Positions 25,901 to 32,957 of a DNA stretch of 64,000 bases are shown here, one piece after another. Under the pieces are notes generated by a model. That model ran no database searches and was not told the origin of the DNA. It saw nothing but the letters and a program-made list of their open reading frames with translations. A program made the translations under genes and the position numbers. The DNA is from Emydura subglobosa (lineage: Eukaryota > Chordata > Testudines > Chelidae). Position 1 is the first letter of the stretch, and every line of letters begins with the position of its first letter. The stretch spans positions 16,212,017-16,276,016 of the forward strand of contig ML680088.1 of assembly GCA_007922225.1 (NCBI GenBank). Direction: 5' to 3'.

Positions 25901-28176
25901 GGTAAACGACTCTGGGTGGTGGAAAAGTCTTGACACTCCACTGACAGTTTCTGCATCCCCCGCTCAGCTGTCCCAGCAGATGGTGCCCAATCTGCCTCTG
26001 TTGAAATTCTCCATCAGACGACACTTAAATCATTTCTCAGTTAAAGAACATTGGCGCTTTTGCCAATTTTACAGTCTTCCCATTGTCCAGTACAAAGGGG
26101 CAGCTCTAGAGATCAGGAAAGGCAGGAGGCACGTTCTAGATGGGCCACAAAGCTGAGGTCTTGACTACTTCTGGACAGTAAAGATCCCTTAACACTGGGA
26201 AACTTTTTGGACCAAATTCCGGGCTGGTGGAAATCAGCATAGCTCCCTTGACTTCAGGTGGGGGTCTCTCCTGCTGGTATAAAGAGGCGGGAAGATGACT
26301 GTAAGTGTCACTGACGCTTGTTTCAAAGCCCCATTCATGGTCTAAAATATCCCACCAGCCCTGGGACGAGGAGGCAGTCACTGAGGGAAGGCTGGAGGGC
26401 AGCAGCCACAGAGGGTCAAGGTGAAAGTGAAGGGGAAAGTTTCAAGTTCAGCTCTGAGGAGACAGTGACTGGGACTGAGGCCAGCAGCATGCCAGGGTGT
26501 TTTCAGTCAGGTGTGCAATTGCACGCTTGCATGCAGAATCGCCTCTTCCCTGCAGGGTGATCGGGCATGCACGGTGCGCACCAGGTCACACGGTGCAGAG
26601 GACATCATTTTGTTTGCACGTCCAGAGGCTGGACAGAATTGTCCCCGGGCACAGCCGGTCCTGGGGCATGCAAGGCATGCAGCATGCCACTGACTGCATT
26701 CCAGCTACTAGGAACGGTCAGAGCACAGGCGCGAAGGAAGACAGTAGTGTCGCGGCGTCCGACCGGCTGGGTTGGCTTCTAATAGAAGAGGCCAGCTGGG
26801 ATAAAGTAGATGCGCCATATTGGGCCTGCCCCAGGTGGAGCAGGGTGTCAGGCTGGGCTTGAGGGCTGGCTGGAAACGTCTTAGACGCAAACAGGAGAGG
26901 GAATTTAAAAGCCGCTGGGTTATGCTGTGGGGCAAGGAGTGCACTCAACAACCTACAGCGCTGACACTGGGCTCATTCTTCCTTTCCCCTCTCTTCCTGG
27001 CCATGGCAGCCTGGTTGCCCGCTCCAGCCCTCTTTGGCATCGTCATCGACTCCTCCTGCCTCCACTGGAATAAACGATGCAGCAAGAGCGGATTCTGCGC
27101 CTACTACAACAATGACTTCCTTCGCAGCAGGTACCCAGGCCAGGTCTCCTGCTGACAAGCCCATCCCCCGGATCGGGCCGAGGGTGTTCAGTGATCGATA
27201 TGCTGCCACTGCCCTCGGGCCCGTTTTCACAGCCAAGCGGTGGCAGAAGGAGCCCTGGGCGGGGGGTTCCTCTGAGGATTTTTTTCTCTTTTCAAATGGC
27301 TCAGAGGAATGAGAGAGAAATCAGGGTGTGATTTGGCACCAGGCTGCACTGTCAAGATATTCAAGGGGCTTGGGGCAGGCAAACCAGAACAAGGGAGGAG
27401 ACTGAGACGAGGCTATGGGAGAGGAAGGGTATGGATGAGCATAACGGGATGAGCGAAAGATCCTCCCCCGCAGCGGCGCAGAGATGCGCTTCCCTGGCTG
27501 CGTTACTAGGTGTGTATAGCAAGAAATCTGTGTCTGCTTGGCTGAGATGTTAGGTGGAGGGATTGTTTTAGGCTATGTTAAAGGGTAGATCAGACAGAGG
27601 GCTGCAAGTCAGCTCTCACCCTGGGAGTGCTGGTCTCTTCGCAAAGCCCCACCCAAGGGCTACCGATCAGAGCTGAACATTTAGTGGTGTTATTTGTATC
27701 CCAGTAAAGCTTCACTGCTGAGATTGGGATAAATCTGTGGTAGGCGCTGGCCAGGCAGGAGACAGTCCCTGCCCCGAAGAGCTTCCAGCCTAAATGCTCA
27801 AATGTTGGGAGAGGAAAACGGAGGGGCTGGTGAGACGCCCAAGCTCACACAGCAGCTCAGTGGCAGAGCCAGGAAGCCAGTGCCCTAGCCATTGGACAGC
27901 ACTGCCTCTCCTAGTTCAGCTTGTAGACGGCAGAGCAGAGCTCAGCAGGGCTCATTTCTAACAGAGCAGGAGGGCCATCCCTACCAAGCACAGGGACCGG
28001 CCTAGGCAGATCAGAGTTGGTCCTGGGAGTTTCACACTGTTTTTTGCTTTGCCAGATACATAGGCCTCCAGGTGGGGTACAAACTCCTTGGCATTCTGCT
28101 GCTAGTCATCATCAGCTGGCGGGTGAAGAAGAACAAGGAATACAACGTGCAAGAGAAGGCAGCTGGCCTGGTCTAG
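4777..28176 (+). CDS. SLCO2A1: Prostaglandin transporter OATP2A1, C-terminal 433 residues over ten exons (5' exons lie outside the window)
   Basis: Coding segments are 4777-4875, 7475-7608, 9634-9715, 10899-11063, 12520-12709, 17764-17920, 23357-23526, 25312-25376, 27010-27130 and 28056-28176. Phases agree at all nine junctions and the joined frame is open to TAG at 28174-28176. The family is a 12-helix plasma-membrane organic anion transporter; this member imports prostaglandins such as PGE2 for clearance. Visible hallmarks are the OATP signature [13 protein letters not shown], a ten-cysteine Kazal-like extracellular loop, and the Arg and Lys matching human R561 and K614, residues known to matter for substrate handling. 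From recalled human sequence, spacing is conserved, with a one-residue loss in the last loop and one extra residue near the C-terminus. SLCO2B1 is the nearest alternative, but the RAB6B neighbour and residue matches favour SLCO2A1. The N-terminal part (about 210 residues) precedes the window. Confidence 0.96.
4876..7474 (+). other. SLCO2A1: SLCO2A1 intron
   Basis: GT-AG intron of 2.6 kb. It holds SINE-like sequence at 5350-5665 and a palindromic-element remnant near 7018-7130 (GACAGATCCTCGGCTGATAC ... CTTGAATGGAGTTAGCC). The remainder, including the many short open frames at 6.0-6.95 kb, shows nothing I recognise as coding. Confidence 0.85.
5350..5665 (+). repeat. SINE (MIR/CORE-like) plus its 3' module
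   Basis: CTACTCCTGGTTCTGCCAGTG, CTGCTGTGTGACC and AAGGTCACATCCCCTCC resemble the tRNA-derived and CORE parts of a MIR. AGCTTAGCACAGAGTGGCAC and GGTGCTGTACAAACCCAGAA are modules seen repeatedly in sauropsid SINEs. The boundary between the two modules near 5565 is uncertain. Confidence 0.6.
7475..7608 (+). CDS. SLCO2A1: SLCO2A1 exon (probably exon 6) with the OATP family signature
   Basis: The acceptor is TTTTTCAG, the donor CAG|GTAAGG, and the exit phase is 0. The translation runs [18 protein letters not shown], then a hydrophobic helix and [13 protein letters not shown]-x-R-W-I-G-A-W-W-x-G-L-L is the OATP superfamily signature at the end of extracellular loop 3 and the start of helix 6. A second AG two bases into the exon (7475-7476) could act as an acceptor; paired with donor 4872 it would delete two residues (Val-Lys) in frame. 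Confidence 0.96.
7609..9633 (+). other. SLCO2A1: SLCO2A1 intron
   Basis: GT-AG intron of 2.0 kb. There is a weak CR1-like 3' end at about 8325-8475 (GAGCCTGTGGAACTCACTGC ... CTATGTTCCTAT). A short run of nine C bases lies near 9176. Nothing else identified. Confidence 0.8.
8325..8475 (+). repeat. Probable CR1-like 3' end fragment, sense
   Basis: The order GAGCCTGTGGAACTCACTGC, then a CAGAGAAGATAGACAG stretch, then GAACTAGATGGACTGCTCGC and CTATGTTCCTAT, resembles the 3' end of CR1-type LINEs. It is diverged, and the family is uncertain. Confidence 0.45.
9634..9715 (+). CDS. SLCO2A1: SLCO2A1 exon (probably exon 7), cytoplasmic loop
   Basis: The acceptor is TTTCCCCAG and the donor A|GTAAAG, with entry phase 0 and exit phase 1. 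It encodes 27 residues rich in Lys and Glu ([20 protein letters not shown], then SLIEFIK). This is the charged intracellular loop between helices 6 and 7. The central part diverges from human, while the ending (human SLVDFIK) is close. The exon is too short and too diverged to call alone; the phase and flanking exons fix it. Confidence 0.92.
9905..10050. repeat. Palindromic MITE-like remnant (AAAGTG / CACTT arms)
   Basis: The segment CAAAAGTGACATTAGTCTCCC is partly inverted in GACTGAGGCTCCTAAGTCAC and in the following TTAGGCATGG. It is diverged, and the ends are approximate. Confidence 0.4.
10518..10606. repeat. Palindromic MITE-like element, related to 46691-46770
   Basis: GGGGCTAGATCTGCCCCTGG ... 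AAAGTCAATGGAGATTCATC ... GAAGATCAGGCC. The inner AGTCAATGGAG and the outer GATCAGGCC match the layout of the better preserved copy at 46691-46770. Confidence 0.5.
10899..11063 (+). CDS. SLCO2A1: SLCO2A1 exon (probably exon 8), helices 7-8 region
   Basis: The acceptor is TTGTAG and the donor G|GTGAGA; the exon is entered with two bases and left with one. The translation [20 protein letters not shown] continues [20 protein letters not shown] and [15 protein letters not shown]. It is among the best conserved parts of the protein, with [14 protein letters not shown] identical to recalled human sequence. It contributes a hydrophobic helix and a pore-lining segment. Confidence 0.97.
11064..12519 (+). 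other. SLCO2A1: SLCO2A1 intron
   Basis: GT-AG intron of 1.5 kb. AT-rich sequence around 11.7-12.1 kb may be an old mobile element but has no end motif that I recognise. Nothing else seen. Confidence 0.8.
12520..12709 (+). CDS. SLCO2A1: SLCO2A1 exon (probably exon 9), helices 8-9 region
   Basis: The acceptor is CTCACTGCAG and the donor AG|GTAATG. Two entry bases complete Gly, and two exit bases start the Ser of the following loop. The translation begins [20 protein letters not shown], then a second hydrophobic stretch and [29 protein letters not shown] and MKRF match the human protein. The exon ends where the large extracellular loop begins. Confidence 0.97.
13850..13925 (+). repeat. CR1-type 3' tail, sense
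   Basis: TTCTATGGCCTGGGTTACAC, AGGAGGTCAGACTAAATGAT and GGTCCTTTCTGGCC are the typical last bases of a sauropsid CR1 group, ending AAAATCTAT. Only this tail is preserved. Confidence 0.65.
14760..14990 (+). repeat. MIR SINE, sense
   Basis: A well-kept MIR: tRNA-related head (ACAGTCTTGTGGTTAGGATA, TCCTGGATTC), core with TGTGTGACTGTGAGCAAGTC, TGCCTCTGTTTCCCCATCC and AAAAAGGGGATGATAG, then a tail with TTGTAAGGATAAAT and AGGCATTCAGATACTGC. MIRs are ancient amniote SINEs; this is neutral intronic sequence. Confidence 0.85.
17764..17920 (+). CDS. SLCO2A1: SLCO2A1 exon (probably exon 10), first half of the Kazal-like extracellular loop
   Basis: The acceptor TTCTTGGCAG follows a T-rich tract and the donor is ATG|GTAAGT. 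Six cysteines are visible: [20 protein letters not shown] and HAGC. The pattern C-x4-C-x-C ... HPVCGDD ... SPCHAGC is the Kazal-type inhibitor-like fold of extracellular loop 5 in OATPs. An N-glycosylation sequon (Asn-Ser-Ser) lies near the end, as in the human protein. The fold is structural in OATPs; protease inhibition is not implied. Confidence 0.97.
18618..19980 (-). repeat. CR1 LINE 3' half, antisense
   Basis: It starts CATAAGAACATAAGAGCTGC, CATACTGGGTCAGACC, the standard antisense start of a CR1 3' end. It continues through the conserved 3' UTR into the reverse transcriptase, read on the - strand as [20 protein letters not shown] and [20 protein letters not shown]. The 5' side stops near 19980, next to an oppositely oriented CR1. 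Stops and frameshifts make it inactive. Sequence details show it is a different subfamily from the copy at 1-3050. Confidence 0.92.
19981..20070. repeat. GAATT/GAAGGACTT simple-sequence junction between opposed CR1 copies
   Basis: GAATTGAATTGAAGGAATTG, then AAGGACTTGAAGGACTTGGA. A short degenerate direct repeat at the point where antisense CR1 ends and sense CR1 begins. It may reflect slippage at the insertion junction. Confidence 0.55.
20030..21010 (+). repeat. CR1 LINE reverse transcriptase segment, sense
   Basis: Sense frames give [20 protein letters not shown] and [20 protein letters not shown] (20020-20337), then [10 protein letters not shown] and [10 protein letters not shown] (20356-20769), then [18 protein letters not shown] (20826-21008). 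The order is that of CR1 reverse transcriptase and its C-terminal region. A stop sits between the first two frames. The element is cut at 21010, where Penelope-like sequence begins; its 3' UTR does not resume. A tail of the same kind is found at 40262-40573, but that is a separate copy. Confidence 0.92.
21011..21318 (-). repeat. Penelope-like retroelement fragment, antisense
   Basis: On the - strand it reads [20 protein letters not shown], then [14 protein letters not shown], a conserved part just before the GIY-YIG domain. Its 21046-21110 part is the reverse complement of 21345-21405 in the neighbouring sense copy, so the two form an inverted pair. It has no intact reading frame. Confidence 0.8.
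21319..22055 (+). repeat. Penelope-like retroelement 3' part with GIY-YIG endonuclease, sense
   Basis: After the shared inverted segment, the + strand encodes [20 protein letters not shown], then [14 protein letters not shown], a GIY-YIG nuclease core. [20 protein letters not shown] and the terminal [20 protein letters not shown] follow (21578-21781). This C-terminal nuclease is the hallmark of Penelope-like elements. The 3' UTR ends CTCACGAAAGCTTATGCC ... AAAGTGCTACAGAACTCAAG. A frameshift near 21590 splits the nuclease. Confidence 0.88.
22056..23070 (-). repeat. CR1 LINE ORF1 with SGNH esterase-like domain, antisense
   Basis: The - strand frame at 22475-22041 contains [35 protein letters not shown] and [20 protein letters not shown]. 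These match the esterase-type (SGNH hydrolase) domain of CR1 ORF1: a TND block and a late D-G-x-H-L block with the catalytic-type Asp and His. Upstream on the - strand (22950-22740) is [19 protein letters not shown], a Cys/His cluster, followed by a probable coiled coil. Broken by stops. The ORF2 part of this copy is absent. Confidence 0.85.
22953..22980. repeat. Poly(T) tract of 28 bases (A-tract on the CR1 sense strand)
   Basis: A perfect run of 28 T just upstream of the CR1 ORF1 Met, on the coding side of that element. CR1 does not end in poly(A), so this is an internal expansion or an insertion scar. Length errors in assembly are likely here. Confidence 0.9.
23357..23526 (+). CDS. SLCO2A1: SLCO2A1 exon (probably exon 11), rest of the Cys-rich loop and next helix
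   Basis: The acceptor is CTAAACAG and the donor CG|GTAAGT. It opens [20 protein letters not shown], then SCPISC, giving four more cysteines and completing the ten of extracellular loop 5. Asn-Cys-Ser is a possible glycosylation site. A hydrophobic helix follows ([20 protein letters not shown], then NPLYMMVLR). The preceding intron is packed with retroelements to within about 300 bases of this exon. Confidence 0.97.
23527..25311 (+). other. SLCO2A1: SLCO2A1 intron
   Basis: GT-AG intron of 1.8 kb, with an antisense CR1 3' end at 24565-24935. The rest is unique sequence with no recognised signal. Confidence 0.85.
24565..24935 (-). repeat. CR1 3' end fragment, antisense
   Basis: It begins GGAACTGAAAGAGACCTCGT and GGGTCATAG, the antisense CR1 3' terminus. 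It includes ATTTATCAAGCTCCATCTTA, GAACTTCACTCCTCTGATGA and ATAGACAGCAATCAGATCC, which align with parts of the copy at 1-400. Diverged and truncated before the RT domain. Confidence 0.8.
25312..25376 (+). CDS. SLCO2A1: SLCO2A1 short exon (probably exon 12) with conserved Arg
   Basis: The acceptor is CTCCTTCAG and the donor G|GTGAGT. The 65-base exon encodes [20 protein letters not shown] plus Leu. The Arg in FLLMRLL aligns with human R561, counting back from K614 in recalled human sequence with one residue of loop length difference. Published mutagenesis of the rodent transporter implicates this Arg in anionic substrate binding. The segment is almost identical to human. Confidence 0.96.
25377..27009 (+). 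other. SLCO2A1: SLCO2A1 intron
   Basis: GT-AG intron of 1.6 kb. It contains a palindromic DNA-transposon-like element at 25555-25840. Possible palindromic-repeat remnants near 26200-26290 are too diverged to call. Confidence 0.85.
25555..25840. repeat. MITE with TTGTCTAT-type terminal inverted repeats
   Basis: The left end TAAGCGCTTGTCTGTGTGAA matches, inverted, the right end CTGTATAGACAAGCCTTAA. Inside, a long palindrome pairs GCTGCTGCTGTATGCTAAGA, GTTCCCTAG with GCATGCTAGGGAACTTTTAA, CGCGCAGCAGCAG. Noncoding. The autonomous partner family cannot be named from sequence alone. A truncated relative lies at about 35895-36015. Confidence 0.75.
27010..27130 (+). CDS. SLCO2A1: SLCO2A1 exon (probably exon 13), last extracellular loop
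   Basis: The acceptor is CATGGCAG and the donor AG|GTACCC. The translation [20 protein letters not shown] continues [23 protein letters not shown]-x-P-A-L and I-D-x-S-C are conserved. Three cysteines match the human loop, which is one residue longer between the second and third. The donor +3 to +6 bases (ACCC) are weak, but phase and the next exon agree. Confidence 0.95.
27131..28055 (+). other. SLCO2A1: SLCO2A1 last intron
   Basis: GT-AG intron of 0.9 kb carrying an antisense MIR (27690-27915). Nothing else recognised. Confidence 0.85.
27690..27915 (-). repeat. MIR-type SINE, antisense
   Basis: ACAGTCCCTGCCCCGAAGAG, AAGCTCACACAGCAGCTCAG and CAGTGCCCTAGCCATTGGAC are the reverse complement of MIR core and tRNA-related head. 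Confidence 0.75.
28056..28176 (+). CDS. SLCO2A1: SLCO2A1 last coding exon (probably exon 14), helix 12 and C-terminal tail
   Basis: The acceptor is TTTGCCAG. The exon encodes [20 protein letters not shown], then [19 protein letters not shown] and TAG. The Lys in VGYK aligns with human K614 inside helix 12. The basic cytoplasmic tail is nearly identical to human, apart from one extra Glu. The stop is followed by a 3' UTR of about 0.9 kb. Confidence 0.97.
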
Positions 28177-28371
28177 CCCTGCCTTGCAGCCAGATCCCGG
28201 AGCACGGTCTTCCTAGCCTATCCGTATTTACTACCAGTACTTAGTCTTTTCTTTGTCTTTTGTAAGAAAACAACTCCATGTTAGCGGCTCAGCTCCGAGC
28301 TCCACTCTGCAAATTGTTCTGTAACCCAGCTATGCAGACCCAGGGCAGACTTCACTGCACTTCCCATGGAG

Positions 28372-28377
28372 AATAAA
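28372..28377 (+). promoter_or_regulatory. SLCO2A1: Proximal poly(A) signal AATAAA of SLCO2A1
   Basis: A canonical hexamer about 195 bases after the stop codon. Use would give a short 3' UTR. The downstream sequence is less T/GT-rich than at the distal site. Confidence 0.5.
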
Positions 28378-29054
28378 CTGAGCTCTCGGGTGGGGCCAAC
28401 CGTTAGCCACAAACGGCCAATCAGTGTTACAAAGCAAAGCGCCCCCGAGGGATGTCAGTGTGGATTTCCCAAAGCATGTGGAAAAGAAAAGGGGGTGAGT
28501 GGAGGGGTGAGAACCCAGGACCTATCTGGGATCTGAGAGCAAGGTGTTCTCCAGCAGAGCCTCTTGCATCCCTTGAAAAAAAAGCGGAGATTTCTTTGTT
28601 TTCCAAAGGTGAACTAGAAGGGTCTGGATGGGGGGAAGAGACCATGGCTTGCACCAAGAGCATCTAGCCCCTTGAAAGACTTTGAACATGCAGGAATAGC
28701 AAGTGGGAAAAATTCTGCTTGGGGTAAAACTGTTACAGCTACTAAAGCAGTGTGTATAGGCTGGGGGTGGGAGGATGAGGGGAGAAAGCCCTGTTCCACC
28801 TCCCCAGAAATTCCTGTTGATCCACTGTGTCTGTGAAAGAGCTTGCTTCCGTCCAATGTATTCCATCCCATGCAATGTACGCTGTGCCTGGCCTGGCAGG
28901 GGGACCAGAAGAAGGAGTGGGATCAGTGAGGGCAATAGCATCGAAGAAACGTACTGTCTCTGCTCAGAGATCTTTTCCCCTCCCCCTCACACACACGGGC
29001 CAGTATGAACACAGGTAGACGAGCTGTAGTGTATTGTGAAATGTCGCATTTTTA

Positions 29055-29060
29055 AATAAA
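29055..29060 (+). promoter_or_regulatory. SLCO2A1: Distal poly(A) signal AATAAA of SLCO2A1
   Basis: A canonical hexamer in TTTTTAAATAAAACC, preceded by a TGTATTGTG stretch and followed within 30 bases by TGTTTAATATTCTC and GCTTTATTG. This is the more convincing gene end. Confidence 0.65.
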
Positions 29061-29521
29061 ACCCATGTTTAATATTCTCAGTGCTTTATTGATCTCCCTG
29101 CAGGCGATCTCCTTTCCTCTCCCCGGGGCTCTGGTGTTGGGATGAAAGGGCCTCGGCTCCCCTTTCACTGAGATCAATAGAAGGGAAAGGCCCCGGCACC
29201 TCACAGGATCAGGCCCATGTGGGGCATGTCCTTTCCTTGGCAGACAGCTCTACGGAAGAAGGGATGGAATTAATCCCAAGGAAGCTTGTTGGAAGAGTTC
29301 TTTTTGAGATCTGAGCATGCCGGGCCGCGGGGGGAGGGACAGACAGAAATGCCCCCCCCCCCCCCTCCCAAGTGGCCAAATTTTTATTCCTGTGCACACC
29401 TCTGCTTGCGCCCTTTCCAGTCTCTCCCCCCCATCCCCACATTCTCCAGCTTGGGGGCAGAGCTCCTGCCCCCCCATCAAGAACAAGCTGCAGGGGCTGG
29501 ACTTTCAAGTACCCCCTTGCA

Positions 29522-29572
29522 GGGCCAGATTTTCTGCGCGTTGGTTGCTGGGCTCTTTGGAAAATCTGGCCC
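29522..29572. repeat. 51-base palindromic element with perfect 13-bp arms
   Basis: GGGCCAGATTTTC at 29522-29534 and GAAAATCTGGCCC at 29560-29572 are exact inverted copies around a 25-base centre. Same family as 3079-3150. Too small to encode anything; it behaves like a minimal MITE or a hairpin repeat. Confidence 0.75.
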
Positions 29573-29689
29573 TGGTTTAGGTGCCTAAATGGAAGCTGAG
29601 CTCGTCTGAAAATTGGGGCGCATTTATCTGTGCTCAGCACGCGACAGCTTGGCCCTGAGCTCTTTGGAAAGCCGGGTGCCCCATGTCCT

Positions 29690-29770
29690 AGGAACGCTGG
29701 CCTTGTGGGTAAGGTGCAGTATGGGTAACGAGGAGCCCTGAGTTTGATTCCCCATACTGCTATGGACTGT
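29690..29770 (+). repeat. tRNA-derived SINE head
   Basis: TGGCCTTGTGGGTAAGGTGC, then GAGTTTGATTCCCCATACTG, resemble RNA polymerase III box A and box B spaced as in a tRNA-derived SINE. The body is diverged. Confidence 0.5.
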
Positions 29771-30214
29771 GCAACCTGGGGCAGGTCCCTTTCAAAAGTG
29801 GCCACGGATCCTGAGTGCCATGACTTGAGATGCCCACCAAGGATTGGTTTCCAGCCTTGGACTGTCCGTGAGGGAGGGGTTGGCACGTTTGAAAATCAGG
29901 CCAGTTTCCTGACGGTGCATAAGGATTTCAGAGTCTTGGCTAGAACATTTAAGCCTTAATCTTTGGCTTAGAAAATTGGGGGACCCTGGCAAAGCAATTG
30001 CCTGGGAAGACTCATCCCCATGTGGAATAAATTATGGGGAGCGTGATGGCAGCAGAGCCATTGCATTTCAGCCTTGGATTGATTTTGGAAGGAGGGGTGG
30101 TGAAGAAGCAGGCAGGATAACAATGCAGGAAGAGATGTAAGCAGTGCCTGCTTGGGGTGGCACGCCAGCTCTCCAAGGGTGTGGCTAGAAACTGCTGAGC
30201 CTGCTCCTGGGTTG

Positions 30215-30300
30215 GGTAAGTGAGGGGCTCTTTTAGTTCAGGCAGTGGAGGTTTGTGTATCCAGCAATCCCAGGTTCAAACCCTGCTGTCAACAACCCAC
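30215..30300 (+). repeat. tRNA-derived SINE head
   Basis: TTTTAGTTCAGGCAGTGGAG resembles box A, and CCAGGTTCAAACCCTGCTG box B. The spacing fits a tRNA-derived SINE. It does not fold into a usable tRNA by eye, so a tRNA gene is not called. Confidence 0.55.
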
Positions 30301-31359
30301 CTTGGGGCATCGGGGCTACCGAGACCTATGCTGAAGGGGCCAGGTGACTCCTGGCCCTTCCTAATGGCACAGTAATGCCTTGATTCTGGTCCTCTGCAGG
30401 GATCAAACCTCAAACGAAGGGCTCTCAAAGCAGAAACCACCACTGCTTGAATTGAAAGAGCAACTCTGTCGGCTCAGAGGCAAGTTCACAAGCCTGGCTT
30501 CCACGGTTAGCCCTAACGGTGGCAAAGAGCCCTGCTGCGTTAGCAGAGGTTGCACTAAGGTTCCTTCTGAGAAACCCCTTTCACAACCTCACCCACCTTC
30601 ATTCGCAAGCTCCCCACTGTTCCCTCACCCCCCATTTTCTTCAGCCTCCACCCCGCTGGGAGCTGTACGTAATCACTGTCCTGGTACCCACGCTCCCAAA
30701 GCATCAGGCTGCATTTAAAAAAAGTGACTGCTGATTTATTTCCAAATCTCTTGATTTTATCCTCTCCACTTTTGGACACTGCAAGGCACAAATCTTGGGC
30801 GGCTTGTGCTGGGACCAGCTGGCTGGGCTGTGGGCAATGATATTAAACAGTGAGGCTGGCTGAGAGCAGAGGGACCAGCACTGTCAAGTCATGTTCCTAG
30901 ATTGCTAGGCTGGGGCCGGCCTCCTGAGCTGAGCTGAGCTGGCAGGCCAGACCAGGCTGAGCTTGGATTTGATGAGCGCTCCTAAACTACGGCCGCTCAG
31001 GCTCGGCCCGTAGCTGGTGTGGAGTCCTCCACAGAGTACCCCAGGTCTCGGTCAAGTGGTGCTGGTGAGTCCGTCAGAGACACACGTCATCTTCCTGCGT
31101 TACACCGAGCAGCTACCGTAGCGTGGCATTCGGAGCATCCCGACAGAGGCAGATGCTGCCTAGCTGATGAAACGTAAAACTGAAACGCGCTTCACGTCAT
31201 GCCCCCAGGCAATGCTTTCTTCCACGAGTAAGGCGTAATACAGTGCATTTTTATACAGCCACCACCTTGCACACACGGACAAGCACATGGAATCCGTCAG
31301 TCTGGGTGGCCTGGTGTTTGCCTCTGTGTTTAACATTGCCCTCGCCTCCCCACTGGCTC

Positions 31360-31610
31360 AGGGTCAGATCGATCTAGCCGGATTGAGTGAGTGGTCAGCG
31401 AAGAGGCGCTCAATCGATCCAGAAGTTGATGCATTAAAACCACCCCCTCCAGTGGCGTAGCGTTGCGTCGACAGGAACGCATTTCCTGGCGGCGCAGCGA
31501 AGACGAGGCGTAGGAGAGGAGTTACGAAGTCGACGGGTGTTACGCAAGCTACTCTGTGTGGCTCGTCAACTGCACCAAATTTCAAGGTCAGTGTAGACCT
31601 GGCCTCACCC
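31360..31610. repeat. MITE-like DNA transposon remnant
   Basis: The right end GGTCAGTGTAGACCTGGCC is the inverse of the GGCC-GGTCTACACT-type end seen at 4003 and 34572. GAAGTCGACGGGTGTTACGC is typical of the CG-rich inner part. No clear left end. Confidence 0.55.
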
Positions 31611-32029
31611 TCTCCCCTTCTAACCTTTGCAGTCGTCCTCTTTCCTTTGTCCCCTTGCTGTAATTCCTTCACTTCTTTCCCACCCCCTGGCCCGGCTCGG
31701 CAGGAGCTCTGTATTTTCACTTTGCCACTAGATGGCATAGGTACGCCATCAAAGCCAGAACACACCCGACACCCCCCCCCCACCCCGTCCTCCCCTGAGG
31801 CCCTGAAAATCTGGCCCTTCTAGAGGTGCCTGATGGGAGCTGAGTGCCTGAGAAGCTGGTCTCCGGTGTGGGTGCTGAGCAAGGAGATGTTGGCCCTCTG
31901 CAGGCATGGCCACGTGTATTAAACAAAGCAAGCTACATATGCATTTCATTGCTGTCCAGGTGAAACTATCACCCTTTTATGAGGCTTGAATGACCCTCCC
32001 TTTACTCTAGTATTTGAGTACCTGACTCA

Positions 32030-32200
32030 CCTCTAGGGCAGTTCTATTTGCCTCATTTTACAGATGGGAAACTGAGGCACGGCCAGGCTCGGTGACTTGT
32101 CCAAGGCCACACAGGAAGTGGGTAGCGGGACGCAGGTCTCCTGAGGCTTAGCCTCATGGCCTAACCACTGGGCCATCCTTTCTCTCGACGTTATGAGCTG
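32030..32200 (-). repeat. MIR-type SINE, antisense
   Basis: TTGCCTCATTTTACAGATGG, GAAACTGAGGCACGG, GGTGACTTGTCCAAGGCCAC and TCATGGCCTAACCACTGGGC are a standard MIR in reverse complement. Confidence 0.85.
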
Positions 32201-32942
32201 CTTCGTCTGCGGAGGAAACAGGTTGGTTGGGGCAGTGCTAGGGAAAGATGAGGCTTTCTCAAAGACCCAGCGATACACACCCAACCCTCGGCAGAGGAGA
32301 TCTCCTTGGGCTACCTCCACCCTCGCTGCTGCAGCGCTAGTACGGCTCTGCTGCCGCTGCTTCGCTGGCTAGTCTGCCTTTCATTTCCAAGGTGCCACCC
32401 GCTGCTTTTGGCTCTCTCCCCAGGGTGGACCCACAAGTGCCTGCCCAGCCCTGCAGCCCGAGTGATCGGTGGGTAATGGCAGGACGCCCTTCTCTCTGTG
32501 CCTGAGCTGTGAGGCTCTGCGTGGCCTTCTGACGACCCTGGGCAGTGACTGTGACCACGCCAAATGAGTGACACCAGGGGCGGCCCAGGAGTCGCTGTTC
32601 TATGCGGTGGGGATGCTAAGATAGTGGCTGAGGTGTGCCCTGCACAGCAATGGGGGGAGGGGGGGGCAGAGATGAGGCAGGAACGTACCATTTATGCCAC
32701 CTTTCCCCACCCCCTGCCTCCACCCAATCCTGGGGGTGATGAGCAGCTGGTTCAGCCCCTGCCGCACATTAGTGCAGCCCCAGACCTGCTCTAAATGGTG
32801 CCTGACTGCAGCTTCCACCACAGGGCCGTTCTATAGGCCAGCTCCCCGTTTCCCTGGCACACTCCTTACACGGCCGTGTGGGGCAGCACAGGCCTGATAC
32901 ACTGCCTCCATGCCACAAGGCATTGCCACCACCTAGAAACCG

Positions 32943-32957
32943 CCCCCCCCCCCCCCC
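32943..32957. repeat. Poly(C) run of 15
   Basis: Perfect C homopolymer. It may form G-quadruplex structure on the - strand and may carry length errors. Confidence 0.9.

Larger units (their letters stand above)
28177..29080 (+). other. SLCO2A1: SLCO2A1 3' untranslated region (estimated end)
   Basis: This stretch follows the stop codon, has no conserved open frame and ends near the second poly(A) signal with a T-rich and GT-containing stretch after it. The exact cleavage point cannot be read from sequence; the end given is an estimate some 20 bases past the distal signal. Confidence 0.7.

Noticed and set aside
29209..29886. 225-codon antisense frame near the SLCO2A1 3' end
   Set aside because: It passes through a palindromic repeat, a poly(C) run and a SINE head, has low-complexity Gly stretches and no family resemblance.
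30215..30300. Possible tRNA gene (box A and box B)
   Set aside because: No acceptor stem or anticodon arm pairs convincingly; it is better explained as a tRNA-derived SINE head.
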